From: Teredinibacter franksiae
Lineage (GTDB): Bacteria > Pseudomonadota > Gammaproteobacteria > Pseudomonadales > Cellvibrionaceae
Direction: 5' to 3'
Assembly (NCBI RefSeq): GCF_014218805.1
Contig: NZ_JACJUV010000004.1
Coordinates: 62,001 to 126,000, forward strand
DNA: 64,000 nt
Shown: piece by piece, positions 45,901 to 51,918 of the stretch
Numbering within the stretch: the first letter of the stretch is position 1
Layout of the letters: every line of letters begins with the position of its first letter
Translations under genes and position numbers: made by a program
Notes under the pieces: generated by a model
The model's input: the letters and a program-made list of their open reading frames with translations, nothing else
Told to the model about the DNA's origin: nothing
The model's database searches: none

Positions 45901-48762
45901 GAAACGTTGTACTCAGTTTCACGAAACGTTGGTGAAATATTGCCGGGCGAAGCGCAAACATTTGAGATTCTTTGGAATTCAGCTGTTAGCTTACCTGGCA
46001 ACTATCAAGTGCAGGTTTCGTTGGTGTCTGAGAGTATTGCGGAACTGAATGCACAAGCGAGCTTCACCATTTTAGCGAGTCGCCCAACACTGACGGGGAA
46101 AATCACTCTGTCAGAAAGCGCATTTGGTAAAGATTCTTCCATTAGCGTCGGTTATGAGGTTTCAAATCACGGTAATGCCGCTGTATCTGATATTACACTC
46201 AGCCTAACGCTTTTCGATAATTCGACGGGTGCTGAGCTGGTGACAAACTCACTTGTTCAATCTGTTGAATATACCTCTAAGCTTAGCGGGGCTATTCCAT
46301 TAGATTTGACTGGCATCGATCTTGGTGATTATGCGGTTCGGTTGAGTTATGAAAAAGCGATATTGGGTCAGACATTGTCGGGGGTATTAGACCAAAGCTT
46401 CGCTTCCATCGTCGATACAGAAGCTCCAGAGGTAACAATTCTGGAGCCTGAAGAGGGGGCAATTGTTTCCGGACTACTGGGTACACTAAAGGTTGAAGCT
46501 CAAGACGCTGACTCACGAATCGATTCAGTTTATGTTCGCTTTGGTGGTGGTGATCAACAGCAGTTACCGAAGAACAGCTCCGTTCTTAATCAGTTTGTTC
46601 AAGGCTTTGATGGCCTCTCTGAAGGTGAGCATGAGCTGCGGGTAGTGGCAGAAGACTCCGCTGGCAATATTAGCGGCGAACAGCTTCGTTTAGTCACTAT
46701 TGATAATTCGTTACCAATGATTTCCGTTTCAGGTGTATTGAGCGGCGAGTACTATAGTGAGCCAGTCATACCCGTAATTAATGTTTCCGATGCAAACTTA
46801 TCGCACTCTGCGATTACTCTAAATGGTGAATCATTTACTTCAGGCACTAGCATTGAAGAGGATGGCGAGTACCGAATGGTTGTGTCAGCTGAAGATGCTG
46901 CCGGTAATATAGGCACTGATATTATTTTGTTTACTATCGATACTACTGAAGCTCAGATAGACATTGATGGGGTCTCAGATCAGGCTGCTTATAACGTTCC
47001 GATTGCACCAGTAGTTACCATTACTGACGACAACTTAGTCTCGTCCACTATTCTGCTAAATGGAAATACCTACGAATCCGGTGGTGCAATAGTAGAAGAG
47101 GGTGGTTACATACTCCATATTTCTGCAACCGATGCGGCTGGTACCACTGTAGAGACTTCTGTTGAATTTGAGCTCGATTTCACGGCGCCGATGCTGCCAA
47201 GCGTTAGTGCGCCAACAAACGGCTCATCGGTTTCTAATTCTTCCGTCGATATTATTGGGCACTCAGAATCGAACGCGTTTATTTCTATGACGCTACAGGA
47301 CTCCACCCTATTAAGCACAACGGCTGACGGTGCCGGTATATTCAGTTTTACTGATGTTGAGCTGAATCCAGGGGAAAACAGTTTCGCGATTGTCGCGCAG
47401 GACCGAGCTGGGAACGCTAGCGGAAGTTTGGCTTATGCACTCAGTTTCTCGGTTCAAGGGTCAACTGAGTTAAGTGGCGTAAATGTGCTATCAACTGATG
47501 TGCTTATTTGGGCCGCAGAGAAATCGACCCACCACCACCCAAGTTGCTCCAGTCGGTCGCATTCGGGACACAGAACTGACTTCAAACATTATGATCGTGA
47601 CTTGGAAGCTCAATTGGAGTTCTTTGAGCAGGTGTATCAGGCAGCAGGTATTTCTTTTACCGTTGCACGTAGTCGCTTAGCGTTTATTACGGCTTTGCGT
47701 TCACAAAAACACAATGTAGTGCAGATTCTTAATACTAGGGAAGAGTACTCAAGGCGCTTTGGGTTTGACGGAAGAGCGATTCTTGAACTTAAAGGGGCTG
47801 TTGCTTCAGGAACCGGCTTGATTGTGAGTAATACTCAGCCGCATTCCTTTAGATCGTTAGCTTCGCTCACAGGAGTCAAGCTTCATGGACGGGTTCCTGG
47901 TGGCGCGACGGTTAATATATCGGATAATTTTATTTCCGGTGATTATGTGTGGACGCTTGAAGATGACCTCATGCGTGTTCGGCTGGCTGGTGGTATTGCA
48001 CTCGGGTCCATTGAGTACTCCTGCTATCGCTATCGACGTGGGAACTGTAGCCAACCCGCTTTCGTAGCAAATCAGTTTGGCGAAGGGCAAACGGTAACGA
48101 TTCCGTTCAACCTATTGGATATACCCGATAGTGAAGCGGCTCAATCACTTGCAATAAGTATGGTGAGCTTTGTAGAGCCAAGCGAAAGTGAGAGTATCCC
48201 GTCGACACTGCAGTATGTAGACTGGACAATCGATTCTTCCGAATCAGGCTCTCTATTCGCTACCCAAGAACTTAGGGGAGGGATGGAGTACTTCGAATTA
48301 AGCGAGGGAGGTATGGCTGAAAGCGACACTTCGGCTCAGTGGAATCTAATGGATATGTTGACCTTTGGTGGATTAATCTTGCTCCCTGAATCAGCGGGTG
48401 ATTTTACTGTCGAAACGAGTATATATGCGGGTGAAGATAACAACGGTAGCTTGCTCGCAACTGAAAACTCGGTTCTCAGTTTGAGGCATTCCTTAAGAGA
48501 AATGGAAACGGAGCTTATTGCAATGTTGGAAGAGCTTCCTTCTTCTGGACGTCATGGCAGAAGAACCGCGCTTGCGCTTCATGCGGCCAAAGCTGCTGTC
48601 GTTATGGATCGGAATAAGCACTGGCAGCTCGAAACCGCTTTGTTATGGATGTCTCTAGTGATTGATGATTTGGAGAGGATGGGGCATGAAGATGAGCTGA
48701 TTTTGGCCGCGTCCATTCTCAAAGCTTATCAATCGCAGTGGGTTGTCCATCATAATAAGTAA
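30961..48762 (+). CDS. Giant multidomain exported protein (about 5,930 aa)
   Basis: A signal peptide (to about residue 33, ending NCMA) is followed by a metallopeptidase-like domain with HEVLH near residue 175 and SPLDLYLMGF. Residues about 385-635 are squalene-cyclase-like repeats (QNVDGGWG, QNIDGGFG). Five CARDB-like domains follow (about 640-1,215), then FlgD-like modules with an SPNGD-type motif (near 1,220, 1,980, 2,745 and 2,945), and beta-propeller stretches (about 1,315-1,850 and 4,370-4,680). Beyond that are many Ig-like and FN3 domains, a discoidin-like domain (about 3,950-4,085), further CARDB-like domains near 4,710 onward, and a unique C-terminal region of about 420 aa with a His-rich patch (KSTHHHP) and a helical end. 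It is probably a secreted or surface adhesin/protease-like protein. ATG 30961 is preferred over GTG 30952. No cell-wall or autotransporter anchor is visible. Confidence 0.85.
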   Translation: MGMKKVIVELRNKSKLLVKVLAFSAIYTANCMAGGSYPTDSFDIPEGAYSATFVEARNHVTVMSFSGNFDDTLETGAFNRGARATVAKEFYRTHQDNYDFIVTFTSFEYATPEARAFYHGVKNDVQGIGLPLFDNSAVYGSNGKLQGMIDMAALSRSSYNPFQADYEYTLSTLAHEVLHRWSSFVNVDTSGGLNADVLRGKDDAHWSFYLDTDASVEYGHQWRDNGDGTFTATAAKRFYSPLDLYLMGFYGPEEIEDFFVIEPTNSEYSKDSYPVQGAKVSGTKHLVSINDVIAAEGARIPAKDQAQKEFRIAFVYLIGESEIAENADIVKIDNFRRAFMDRFAILTGGRAIAHVYPQALPEVTAGEQSVVEAAVGDTVRVDSADVQDALEWLKTQQNSGLGYWEDKPATRFRDTAVVLDALQSLDASFTNDSSAYQWLEDQQVENTDSLARKIRLNPTNKTALVEALVARQNVDGGWGLLAGFESNVLDTSLAVQALSSVGDMAALAFAQMYLIAEQNADFGWEEIAGGNSNLRATLAAITALQHIGAFPTPITNAASWIASQQNIDGGFGAPASTVNETAETLVSLVQSRQADKVDQNAALAYLNNLQRESGAWEGSVYTTALAANALRSITLQNLAVVEFYADAASKRDGERVHLTVAVTNNSPLNTALATLALFDGDPKSGASPIVSSAVIPVLAPGEIRYIRFVWDTLNSAGSKTLYAVVDPEAALVERSLLDNVATLAYEVAEAPENVDLEVTESEFVLFPAAPSLLPASLSASVVVRNLGLADATDVGIQLWQGEAQSGILLEEQPISVTSRLSTVANFVFDLTEAGTTHYTVVVNPTELPIEDNFSNNTSTQAVTTSSSIDLAVTQGDFAISSLPVYLYQDATFTINLRNQGTLASPNVGVKLFILGDNGYELLEDTQLTFAAGETKPVKFTWQANRLGDTALRVLIDEENLIAEADETNNVQEFNFSVVQLEGINVTLKAAELGFSQYPANESLGLVLSTTVYNTGTETVTSVPVGFYDGDPGTGGILIGDYEVVPEITAGSSVTVEHVWPQVMGTADHYVFAVVDPENAIAELDETDNQAFDTLQVNSVSDLVVTEGAIQLDPRYPSLGETATVTVSVSNLGEQAAENVLVRAFNGDPDNGGIEIGSGYPISDISGFGIKTVSFDFSFTQEGTQRFYVEVDPDGAITESNKLNNNALKTISVQDGSLYVSERYFSPNGDKVKDSTRFFFELDTPETVRVAVLDATGSAVRTFDEVFNNATTGNIEWDGRTDVGSLAYDGNYYFSIKHEDGSVSHQTKTVLDTNRASLVEALGTQHEVKNFLSCNIGAQHANAFVYGPKDEFVYYLNTKALDAYGKKTDESDEIVFPAGLYRANWDGSDARLVSNISVLDLESRRFFNNGVPRFLNLVVSDDGKRLAFILTSDYDFEFEVWSASTSPGSGLTLIESFNPNPADTGYGSSESIQFIKGTHRLLASYPTSVDNEQLEVGLSSWDVDTVGGDRVDHAISLAYARSANTHISINSLGSHVAIQFKEPVRSNGRTFGYSSKSYLYNIASGISQNLGGEATAISWAPDGTKLAVGDPAMGGVVVYNLDGEVIQSYRFPDQFDRSLASAAAPSIDTFPDWAHIDWKYFEDIETPKLVGNIEHISWNPDSSALLFSLKDVASSFLYQILVSQYGTFDCDCWYAELDGGVEPEDFDLALFDYQGDMSGVYLYQLAGNKVEQITSQLPTANAISKLIESNQGGGMESFSFDEYDDSSGALIPVVMLEDFDQNILGVPVTREGLPVLADVKGLQWLNNSSSFWVKSDTYVAIDTAGVLPAKKITPLRAISSLGQSNKGEFLKFYAEDNVDACATGMTDGYRLVRSLLNLTSDLRITRNSSSGSITLHGTATDQNFDFYTLEYASVDSPDNWQQLQPAVNQHAIDEDLSAWVPASTGSFFVRLSSHDLAGNSRDAIKQVSTSVQSSISNLYRTPAYFSPNSDGVKDVVSIHFRVLTPINNFTVEVLNEEGAIVRTIVESYTEIGSEQSITWDGRNDSGDSVADGTYTLRVQNNELLVTLDTVFPTVLDLTGPWYQSILFDPFDARSPAYLEVSNSITIQAFDDVSVPDAEVTYRHWESADWLNTPINFIEQGARLAAASSLSIQQWVSGEYQAKASDQAGNTTVTPIDFDQKINQSAIIWYGQQSGDRFTNTDTVIGNAAINPNAAGFIVLGGKPYFSKAGLFPDLRVALDVNKPLVFRLNETIPGGISSVHVMYGEAEAAIDTYQAASSVSYGSIGACYTYLGQNSSDICFFEQNNLLAHHFGLSVDLPLLDLAPGTTYNFYVQITPDIGPEVKTNGISFTTSEKVILDNRVRTISGENIISGYLSPVANEEFQSATISIQNTEDDRYLEKTVYKTIFPEDGKHSLDLKNPFLHFSFGAESLMPCSTYQVTLDVKTKDGKRVSDSKPIDTQCLAIEVMASPVVADECNTGPTNMVRFEMVVEELLSYGDPVDLKTLELYTVGMDGTKSVHFNSNSPRYNQPLEYVFDTTLVESGAVIFYARAVDVNDNEAEYSLNIPITYEEPTLDIVYPIEGQTYCATAYLSDKPKDKEYRIAALEIQGQSISAGKHNLAIKNSLSLDSDLVSYAEFYNPGGAVECKKGSTFTRCKLNERVDKFGEKIITTPVIYNPLINESRTNGVLGYVVAEGSREQSIYFEQTNWSGALSCSNMAVTIDSRVEGLSIRTTGGVQRVTASGDGYQIFSPNGDGFYDELHWQYSVEEAVSLTLTIHDGATDELVASVYEGAAFAQGDHVVAWHAESIPDGLYVARFETQDGCGFVDRTARWVELDVTPPVVQIVSPTSNQSLGVIVEPLANIVDANSFSTQLSYGQNQSLMAIIDSKAAILSGSELSMGHWNTFGLTGSWLLGVNAVDIVGNHSSGSVEVALPERDAQISHLAATEKYVAPNGDEQFANATFTVTFENDVVISADIFKGDEIVEPLLADAVYTKGTHRISWDGLNNASVPFENGIYSIRVQAQAAHTVSTIQTESTSIILDAIAPQIQVDGLDSGLISVRTNLEAASLLGSVTDTYFNDYSVALLGTPNSASVFTTIAGGDVAPISLLANLSNYVVDEGEYKFQVSAKDVAGNRSSLTFDMLFDTSAPAITITSPVNDLFVNSSGSLVVKGSIEEANLLNYSASLVSSAGVKVLSQQYDVFPVDDTLTSINLTTLPEGQYTLQLSVVDKVGNTAEESKSIVIDNTPPEVVISSPEHSGYFGLSLIVTGTAEDSNFDKYLVELAAGGSESFETIAEVRSGIHDGALFNFDSLPADGDYSLQLTAVDKAGNTAAVSHDFIVDSIVPMSPSITVAEADKETAAVSLEWLPVEDTLTGYWVYRNGQKVVSEPISNTHYLDSSPGEGTHQYSISAIDTAGHESEKTSQNVTLDLTGPEVSFTYPQTGDTVSGLVNIRGTAYSASDFSHYRLLVGPSSELLTEVSSATVGVLGDDIGQWNTVTLLDGQSYVLRVEAEDINGNSAFDEVSVIIDNTAPTAPEIYYSVINFGNTAHFRWNAPVEDDIAGYLVLRNNKIANASGVVVGDLAPYLVTELDFSDYSLPDGEYSFTVIAIDTAGNQSDPSAALELTIDQQTPHAELIGLPSFFDDTLFLNAQLEDLDVATMDFEYRQSGQTDWVLIQQDSLAPYQHQWDTSDLDYGSYELRAVAQDIHANIDGAPDVVTLEKRDLIIPGVASSVEVAVNGGTATITWVGPADLDIEFFEVQRSFQGEESWSVISSVPFGATQYADEGLEDDKYEYQIVTQDLSGNRSSASEAIGATVYTPFLTGADILTSESTELFVGHTQAYVSITFNVMHNSVPIGSYTAEANEYGKFWVRDVVLEPGQNEYTIHSVDQYGFVGKTVTGYTEYSAAPSQVTGLLGSVNSDEENVSLSWNSNTESNIFGYGVYRNDVQITPATIIEPVTHGTDATDLSAYPISNLFDGDDNSLWIPESMPSYLELEFDGPQYITGIRVRWNQYYYSSNDYVLQVWNGERYLPIKEIGYASSTQNLTVKYITNKVRFVFNDTYYGDGTTYPFRLSEISVSTLSFTDDVDYFTDLPGDGEHSYTVAAINDRGMEGPASEPTLVEVGDFIGPAPVSLSINVNGVNVELTWTESDSDDTASYRVYRDGQLIQELSSAELSYADEGLANGSYQYTIRGVDALGNAGDPSNIVAADILTPVLAAPVDLAALSDSEGGVRLSWKPGPDTSPGAYKIYRALGSEGLALLVEESNLSHYDVSVAEGNTYRYTIRAEDAYGNLSAHSSEVSVLAEFSIPVNAPTIVVPSTIEPLLTGKTRVSVTGEADPGSRIFLVQNNTVVQEATTSVSLTQTQYTSFEVERIGEAENGTIAALGYNYDTYSRELLVGSKGKWEKSNYSSWSLPDFLAWLGSYVLYMDDYDGKFEVVDHESGTVVSSGTAFAAADIYSLLSTTEDSVVLIARDYDVSRTGLFTVNLTTLEKTFEPLDGFCSTCDLSMSPNGRHLAYVDNGTDLVVFDRDTKTIERITVGDTTLNEWVDNIVSWNADGDKAIFAAGNIAGYDDVVMYDFNKVEVTVLASDSEFNLSLPEWSDSADAFVYQARNSSNNTQIRITETASGDTTFAQELSYSGSLEFLDWSASTGISFGSDSSRSVSVLTLPGLFRFADVGIHIGENQFVAIAADETGNQSNPSESAYVIRTVPEMADLNIDFVNQERVLLAGNETEVTFIVSNIGGVLSAETSANISLVSESGIVLDLGQITVPRLEPGSNESLALSWQAGDIGNYRLVVNVDTENLVVESNDSNTSTVEGILVVDSEDPVISLNTEQSSIGANTDIAGNLSLVNTATTLQGELRLVIEDAEGYLVEELSNTPVDLAFGQRYQAGFVWNSATIFPGDYRVVATLYDSNGLEASSQTASFEISEDINLVASVVAALPSYTANEVVRMPVTVLNQGGNALYPGGSATISIYNSLGETLYSVSRNVGEILPGEAQTFEILWNSAVSLPGNYQVQVSLVSESIAELNAQASFTILASRPTLTGKITLSESAFGKDSSISVGYEVSNHGNAAVSDITLSLTLFDNSTGAELVTNSLVQSVEYTSKLSGAIPLDLTGIDLGDYAVRLSYEKAILGQTLSGVLDQSFASIVDTEAPEVTILEPEEGAIVSGLLGTLKVEAQDADSRIDSVYVRFGGGDQQQLPKNSSVLNQFVQGFDGLSEGEHELRVVAEDSAGNISGEQLRLVTIDNSLPMISVSGVLSGEYYSEPVIPVINVSDANLSHSAITLNGESFTSGTSIEEDGEYRMVVSAEDAAGNIGTDIILFTIDTTEAQIDIDGVSDQAAYNVPIAPVVTITDDNLVSSTILLNGNTYESGGAIVEEGGYILHISATDAAGTTVETSVEFELDFTAPMLPSVSAPTNGSSVSNSSVDIIGHSESNAFISMTLQDSTLLSTTADGAGIFSFTDVELNPGENSFAIVAQDRAGNASGSLAYALSFSVQGSTELSGVNVLSTDVLIWAAEKSTHHHPSCSSRSHSGHRTDFKHYDRDLEAQLEFFEQVYQAAGISFTVARSRLAFITALRSQKHNVVQILNTREEYSRRFGFDGRAILELKGAVASGTGLIVSNTQPHSFRSLASLTGVKLHGRVPGGATVNISDNFISGDYVWTLEDDLMRVRLAGGIALGSIEYSCYRYRRGNCSQPAFVANQFGEGQTVTIPFNLLDIPDSEAAQSLAISMVSFVEPSESESIPSTLQYVDWTIDSSESGSLFATQELRGGMEYFELSEGGMAESDTSAQWNLMDMLTFGGLILLPESAGDFTVETSIYAGEDNNGSLLATENSVLSLRHSLREMETELIAMLEELPSSGRHGRRTALALHAAKAAVVMDRNKHWQLETALLWMSLVIDDLERMGHEDELILAASILKAYQSQWVVHHNK

Positions 48763-48781
48763 TCTATAGCTACATTGTACT

Positions 48782-48811
48782 TGGTGCGATGGAGGGTTTT
48801 TCATCGCACCA
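48782..48811. terminator. Hairpin downstream of the giant gene
   Basis: TGGTGCGATG and CATCGCACCA form a perfect 10-bp stem with a 10-nt loop, 19 bp after the stop codon and between two convergent genes. No strong T tract follows, so termination is plausible but not certain. Confidence 0.5.
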
Positions 48812-48871
48812 GTTCGTTGTAGTTAGGAATTCTGTATACACACACGCTCACAATTTAAACGTTAAAACCCT

Positions 48872-49654
48872 TTATACCAAAGCAGCCACTTGCTTTCTGG
48901 CTTTTCGGAACCTGCCCCGCAGGTATCCCTTCAGCGACGCTGTAACCTGCTTGTTGGCAATTTGCTTGTGATGGCAAAACAGCGCTAAACAATAAATGGC
49001 TTCGTCTTCCGAAAGTGCTGCTGTGCGATTGGCTCTTGGGTCGTAGCAGCGGCCACAGCCGCCGCGAAACGTGTAGGCGGTGTTGGCGATCATTATGCCA
49101 AAGCCCATAAATATGGAGAGAATCTCGGCGGTGGCGTCAAAGCTTTCTGGCCCATTCGGCAATTCTAACTGCGACTGATATAAAAAGTGTTGGGTAATGC
49201 TTTTGCTCATGCTACCGACTAGGTCCATGGGTTGTTTCATCATGGCGCTGGCGTAGGAGATGTCTAATGTTGGCTCCAGTATGTCGGTGCTGGTTACCGT
49301 GGTGGAGCTAATGCCGCTTGTTTTAAGGGGTGTAGATGAATTGGTCGGTTGCCGTAGTTGGGTGTTTAAACGCAGTAGCGGTGGCATCTCTGGTGAAAAC
49401 GCCTGGGGCAATACCACTTTGAATGGCCAGTGGCTTAAGCCGCTGTAGCGGAGTATGCGGGTACATAGCGCCCGCGCCATGTCGGTTTCGTTGTCGGCAC
49501 GGTCCGGAAAGTATTCGCGCGTAGGTTGTACCAGTACGGTGGCGCTGGAGAAATAAGGGTTATCGAAATTGTCGAGCGCCCATTGAAACGTGAGCTGCAA
49601 ATTTTTAGCGGTTGTAGGGTCTACAACGACTGGTTTTTTGAATAGATGGAGCAT
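48872..49654 (-). CDS. Hypothetical protein with a Cys-rich C-terminal segment
   Basis: The 260-aa product starts MLHLFKKPVVVDPTTAKNLQ. No signal peptide is seen. Residues about 175-225 hold EILSIFMGFGIMIANTAYTF and GGCGRCYDPRANR, then DEAIYCLALFCHHKQI; the close Cys and His residues could bind a metal. The family is not recognised. An in-frame upstream Met at 49735 would add 27 residues with poor coding character. It is convergent with the giant gene and divergent from hipBA. Confidence 0.6.
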   Translation of the reverse strand: MLHLFKKPVVVDPTTAKNLQLTFQWALDNFDNPYFSSATVLVQPTREYFPDRADNETDMARALCTRILRYSGLSHWPFKVVLPQAFSPEMPPLLRLNTQLRQPTNSSTPLKTSGISSTTVTSTDILEPTLDISYASAMMKQPMDLVGSMSKSITQHFLYQSQLELPNGPESFDATAEILSIFMGFGIMIANTAYTFRGGCGRCYDPRANRTAALSEDEAIYCLALFCHHKQIANKQVTASLKGYLRGRFRKARKQVAALV

Positions 49655-49861
49655 GGTGATCTGGTTTACGCGGTTTTTATCGTGGAACGGGAAGTTTACG
49701 AGTAGGTAGCAGCCAGTGCAATGCCAGGGGTTCACGTTAACTGAATAGGCGAGGCAGGGTGGGCACTGCCTAGCCTAGGTGATGAAAAAACAGGCTGTCG
49801 GTCATCAGCCATGTTAAACGCTAGCCGTACTAACGCATGCAAGCATTACCACAATTAAGCA

Positions 49862-49990
49862 TCATATATGATTGATAAATGTGGCTAATCGATTTTATCA
49901 GTCAAATATGAGGGCTATAAAAAGTAAATTTATTTACACATCATATATGAAGTACTATAGTGTTGGTGGTCAATTATCAGTCAAATATGA
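49862..49990 (+). promoter_or_regulatory. hipBA promoter with four operator repeats
   Basis: TCATATATGA (49862-49871 and 49941-49950, perfect palindromes) alternates with TCAAATATGA (49902-49911 and 49981-49990), at spacings of 40, 39 and 40 bp. A sigma70-like promoter, TTTACA (49933-49938) and TATAGT (49956-49961) with a 17-bp spacer, has the third operator inside the spacer. The fourth covers the likely hipB start. HipB dimers bound at about four-turn spacing could loop or coat the region. Confidence 0.7.
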
Positions 49991-50385
49991 TGAATATGAT
50001 AAATTCCAGTTTAAGTGACGACGCTATCCGCCGTGAGTTAGGGGGTAGAGCCCAGGCTTATCGCTTGCGGTTAAATCAGGACCAAGAAACCTTTGCCTAT
50101 GAGGCTGGGGTGTCGGTTAGTACCTTGTACAGACTAGAGAAAGGCGGCCCCGTAAGTTTTGATGCCTATATTAAGGTGCTTAGGGTGCTGGGCCTGCTCG
50201 ACCGGCTGGATAGCCTTATTCCAGCGCTTGATATTAGCCCCATACAGCGTGCAAGCCGCGCTAAGGGTAAGGAGCGCCAGAGAGCAACAGGCAAGCGCAA
50301 AACAGGTGACAAAAACACCGAGTGGAAGGGCTTTGAACAGCAGGTGGATTTTGAAGCTGAGGGCGAGAATAAGAATGAGGGTTAA
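49987..50385 (+). CDS. HipB-like antitoxin and repressor
   Basis: The 132-aa protein has an XRE-type helix-turn-helix at about residues 20-75 (QDQETFAYEAGVSVSTLYRL) and a long basic C-terminal tail (KGKERQRATGKRKTGDK). It would neutralise HipA and repress its own operon through the TCAWATATGA sites. Several start codons are clustered (ATG 49987, 49990 and 49996); the promoter position rules out a GTG at 49960. It ends 3 bp before hipA. Confidence 0.8.
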   Translation: MMNMINSSLSDDAIRRELGGRAQAYRLRLNQDQETFAYEAGVSVSTLYRLEKGGPVSFDAYIKVLRVLGLLDRLDSLIPALDISPIQRASRAKGKERQRATGKRKTGDKNTEWKGFEQQVDFEAEGENKNEG

Positions 50386-50388
50386 GGC

Positions 50389-51714
50389 ATGGTGCGACAA
50401 GTAACAACGGCTTCCGTTCAGCTTTGGGGCGCTAATATTGGCGCTGTTAGCTGGGACGAAGAGCGAGCGTTAGGTCTTTTTGAATACGCGCCAGATTTTC
50501 TACACAGTGGCATTGCATTATCGCCCTTCAAGATGCCCTTGCGACCCCAGGTGTACAGTTTTCCTGGGCTGAATGCCGATACGTTTAAGCGTTTACCCGG
50601 CATGCTGGCCGATACCTTACCGGATAAATTCGGTAACGCCATGATTGATCAATGGCTGGTACGAGAGGGCATTAATAAAGCACATTTTTCTCCCGTAGAG
50701 CGGCTGTGCTATATCGGTACACGCGGTATGGGGGCATTGGAGTTTAAGCCAACACTGGAGCGCCAAACCCAAACAACCAGCACAGCCTTAGACCTAGCGG
50801 CCATGGTGAATGTAGCGAGTAAAATTTTAACCCAGCGCGAAACGTTGAATACTCACTGGGTAGAAGGTGAAGATTGGCTTAACGAGCAAACCCTTCGGGA
50901 TATTTTGCACATAGGTTCCTCCGCCGGTGGTGCCCGTGCAAAAGCTGTAATCGCTTGGAACAAAACCACCAATGAAGTACGGTCTGGCCAACTGACATTA
51001 CCAAAAGGCTTTGAGCATTGGATAATAAAGTTCGACGGTGTAGGCAACAACAAAGATAAAGAACTGGCCGATGGTCAGGGCTACGGCAAAATGGAATACG
51101 CTTACTACCGCATGGCACTGGCGGCCGGTATAGACATGAACGAATGCCAATTGCTCGCTGAACACGAGCGTCGTCATTTTATAACCAAACGTTTCGATAG
51201 AACCGCAAGCGGCGGCAAACTGCATATGCAAACGTTATGCGCGCTGGAGCATTTTGACTTTAACATGCCCGGCGCCTATGCCTACGAGCAAGCTATGCTT
51301 ACGGCCGGTAATTTAGGCCTGGGTAAAAGCGCAATAGAGCAGCTTTATTTGCGTGCGCTATTCAACATTATGGCCAGAAACCAAGATGACCATGTTAAAA
51401 ATATTGCCTTTCTTATGGACACCCGCGGGCAATGGAAGCTCGCACCCGCCTATGATTTAACGTTTGCCTATAACCCGCAAGGACAGTTTACCTCGCAACA
51501 CCAAATGAGTTTTAACGGTAAACGCGATGGCTTTGTTTTGGAAGATTTTTACACCGTAGCGAAGCGTTTTAATATCCCCAAAAACAGGGCAGCCAGCTTG
51601 ATAGAGCAAGTGGCAGTGGGCGTAGGGAAATGGGAGCAGTACGCGATAGAGGCTGAAGTAGAAAATGAAAGAATTCAGTCGCGTAAACAATACCTAAGGC
51701 TTATGTGGCCCTAA
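50389..51714 (+). CDS. HipA-like serine/threonine kinase toxin
   Basis: The 441-aa protein has the N-terminal couple_hipA region (LFEYAPDFLHSGIALSPFKM) and the kinase domain: GSSAGGARAKAVI as the phosphate loop, WIIKFDG with the ATP-contacting Lys, NIMARNQDDHVKNIAFL with catalytic Asp and Asn, and LAPAYDLTF with the metal-binding Asp. HipA kinases phosphorylate translation factors such as GltX and slow growth. All key residues appear intact. It is in an operon with hipB. Confidence 0.92.
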   Translation: MVRQVTTASVQLWGANIGAVSWDEERALGLFEYAPDFLHSGIALSPFKMPLRPQVYSFPGLNADTFKRLPGMLADTLPDKFGNAMIDQWLVREGINKAHFSPVERLCYIGTRGMGALEFKPTLERQTQTTSTALDLAAMVNVASKILTQRETLNTHWVEGEDWLNEQTLRDILHIGSSAGGARAKAVIAWNKTTNEVRSGQLTLPKGFEHWIIKFDGVGNNKDKELADGQGYGKMEYAYYRMALAAGIDMNECQLLAEHERRHFITKRFDRTASGGKLHMQTLCALEHFDFNMPGAYAYEQAMLTAGNLGLGKSAIEQLYLRALFNIMARNQDDHVKNIAFLMDTRGQWKLAPAYDLTFAYNPQGQFTSQHQMSFNGKRDGFVLEDFYTVAKRFNIPKNRAASLIEQVAVGVGKWEQYAIEAEVENERIQSRKQYLRLMWP

Positions 51715-51877
51715 TAGGGTGGCGTTAAATGAATACCGCCATACAGTGGATTGAGCAAACACAGCTTGCAAAAGCCGCCTTCCGACATTTTACTTCGTTT
51801 AGATGTAGTTGTTTTTTGCGATATTCTGTTGTTCCGGGGTGATGCTCTAGTGTTATATGCCGGTTTTAGAAAGTTAG

Positions 51878-51910
51878 AAACCCTCTTGGTGCGATGCACC
51901 AAGAGGGTTT
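51878..51910. terminator. Bidirectional terminator between hipA and the pectate lyase gene
   Basis: A perfect 15-bp stem (AAACCCTCTTGGTGC / GCACCAAGAGGGTTT) with a 3-nt loop lies between convergent genes. The A and T ends serve both strands. Confidence 0.85.
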
Positions 51911-51918
51911 AATGGGCT

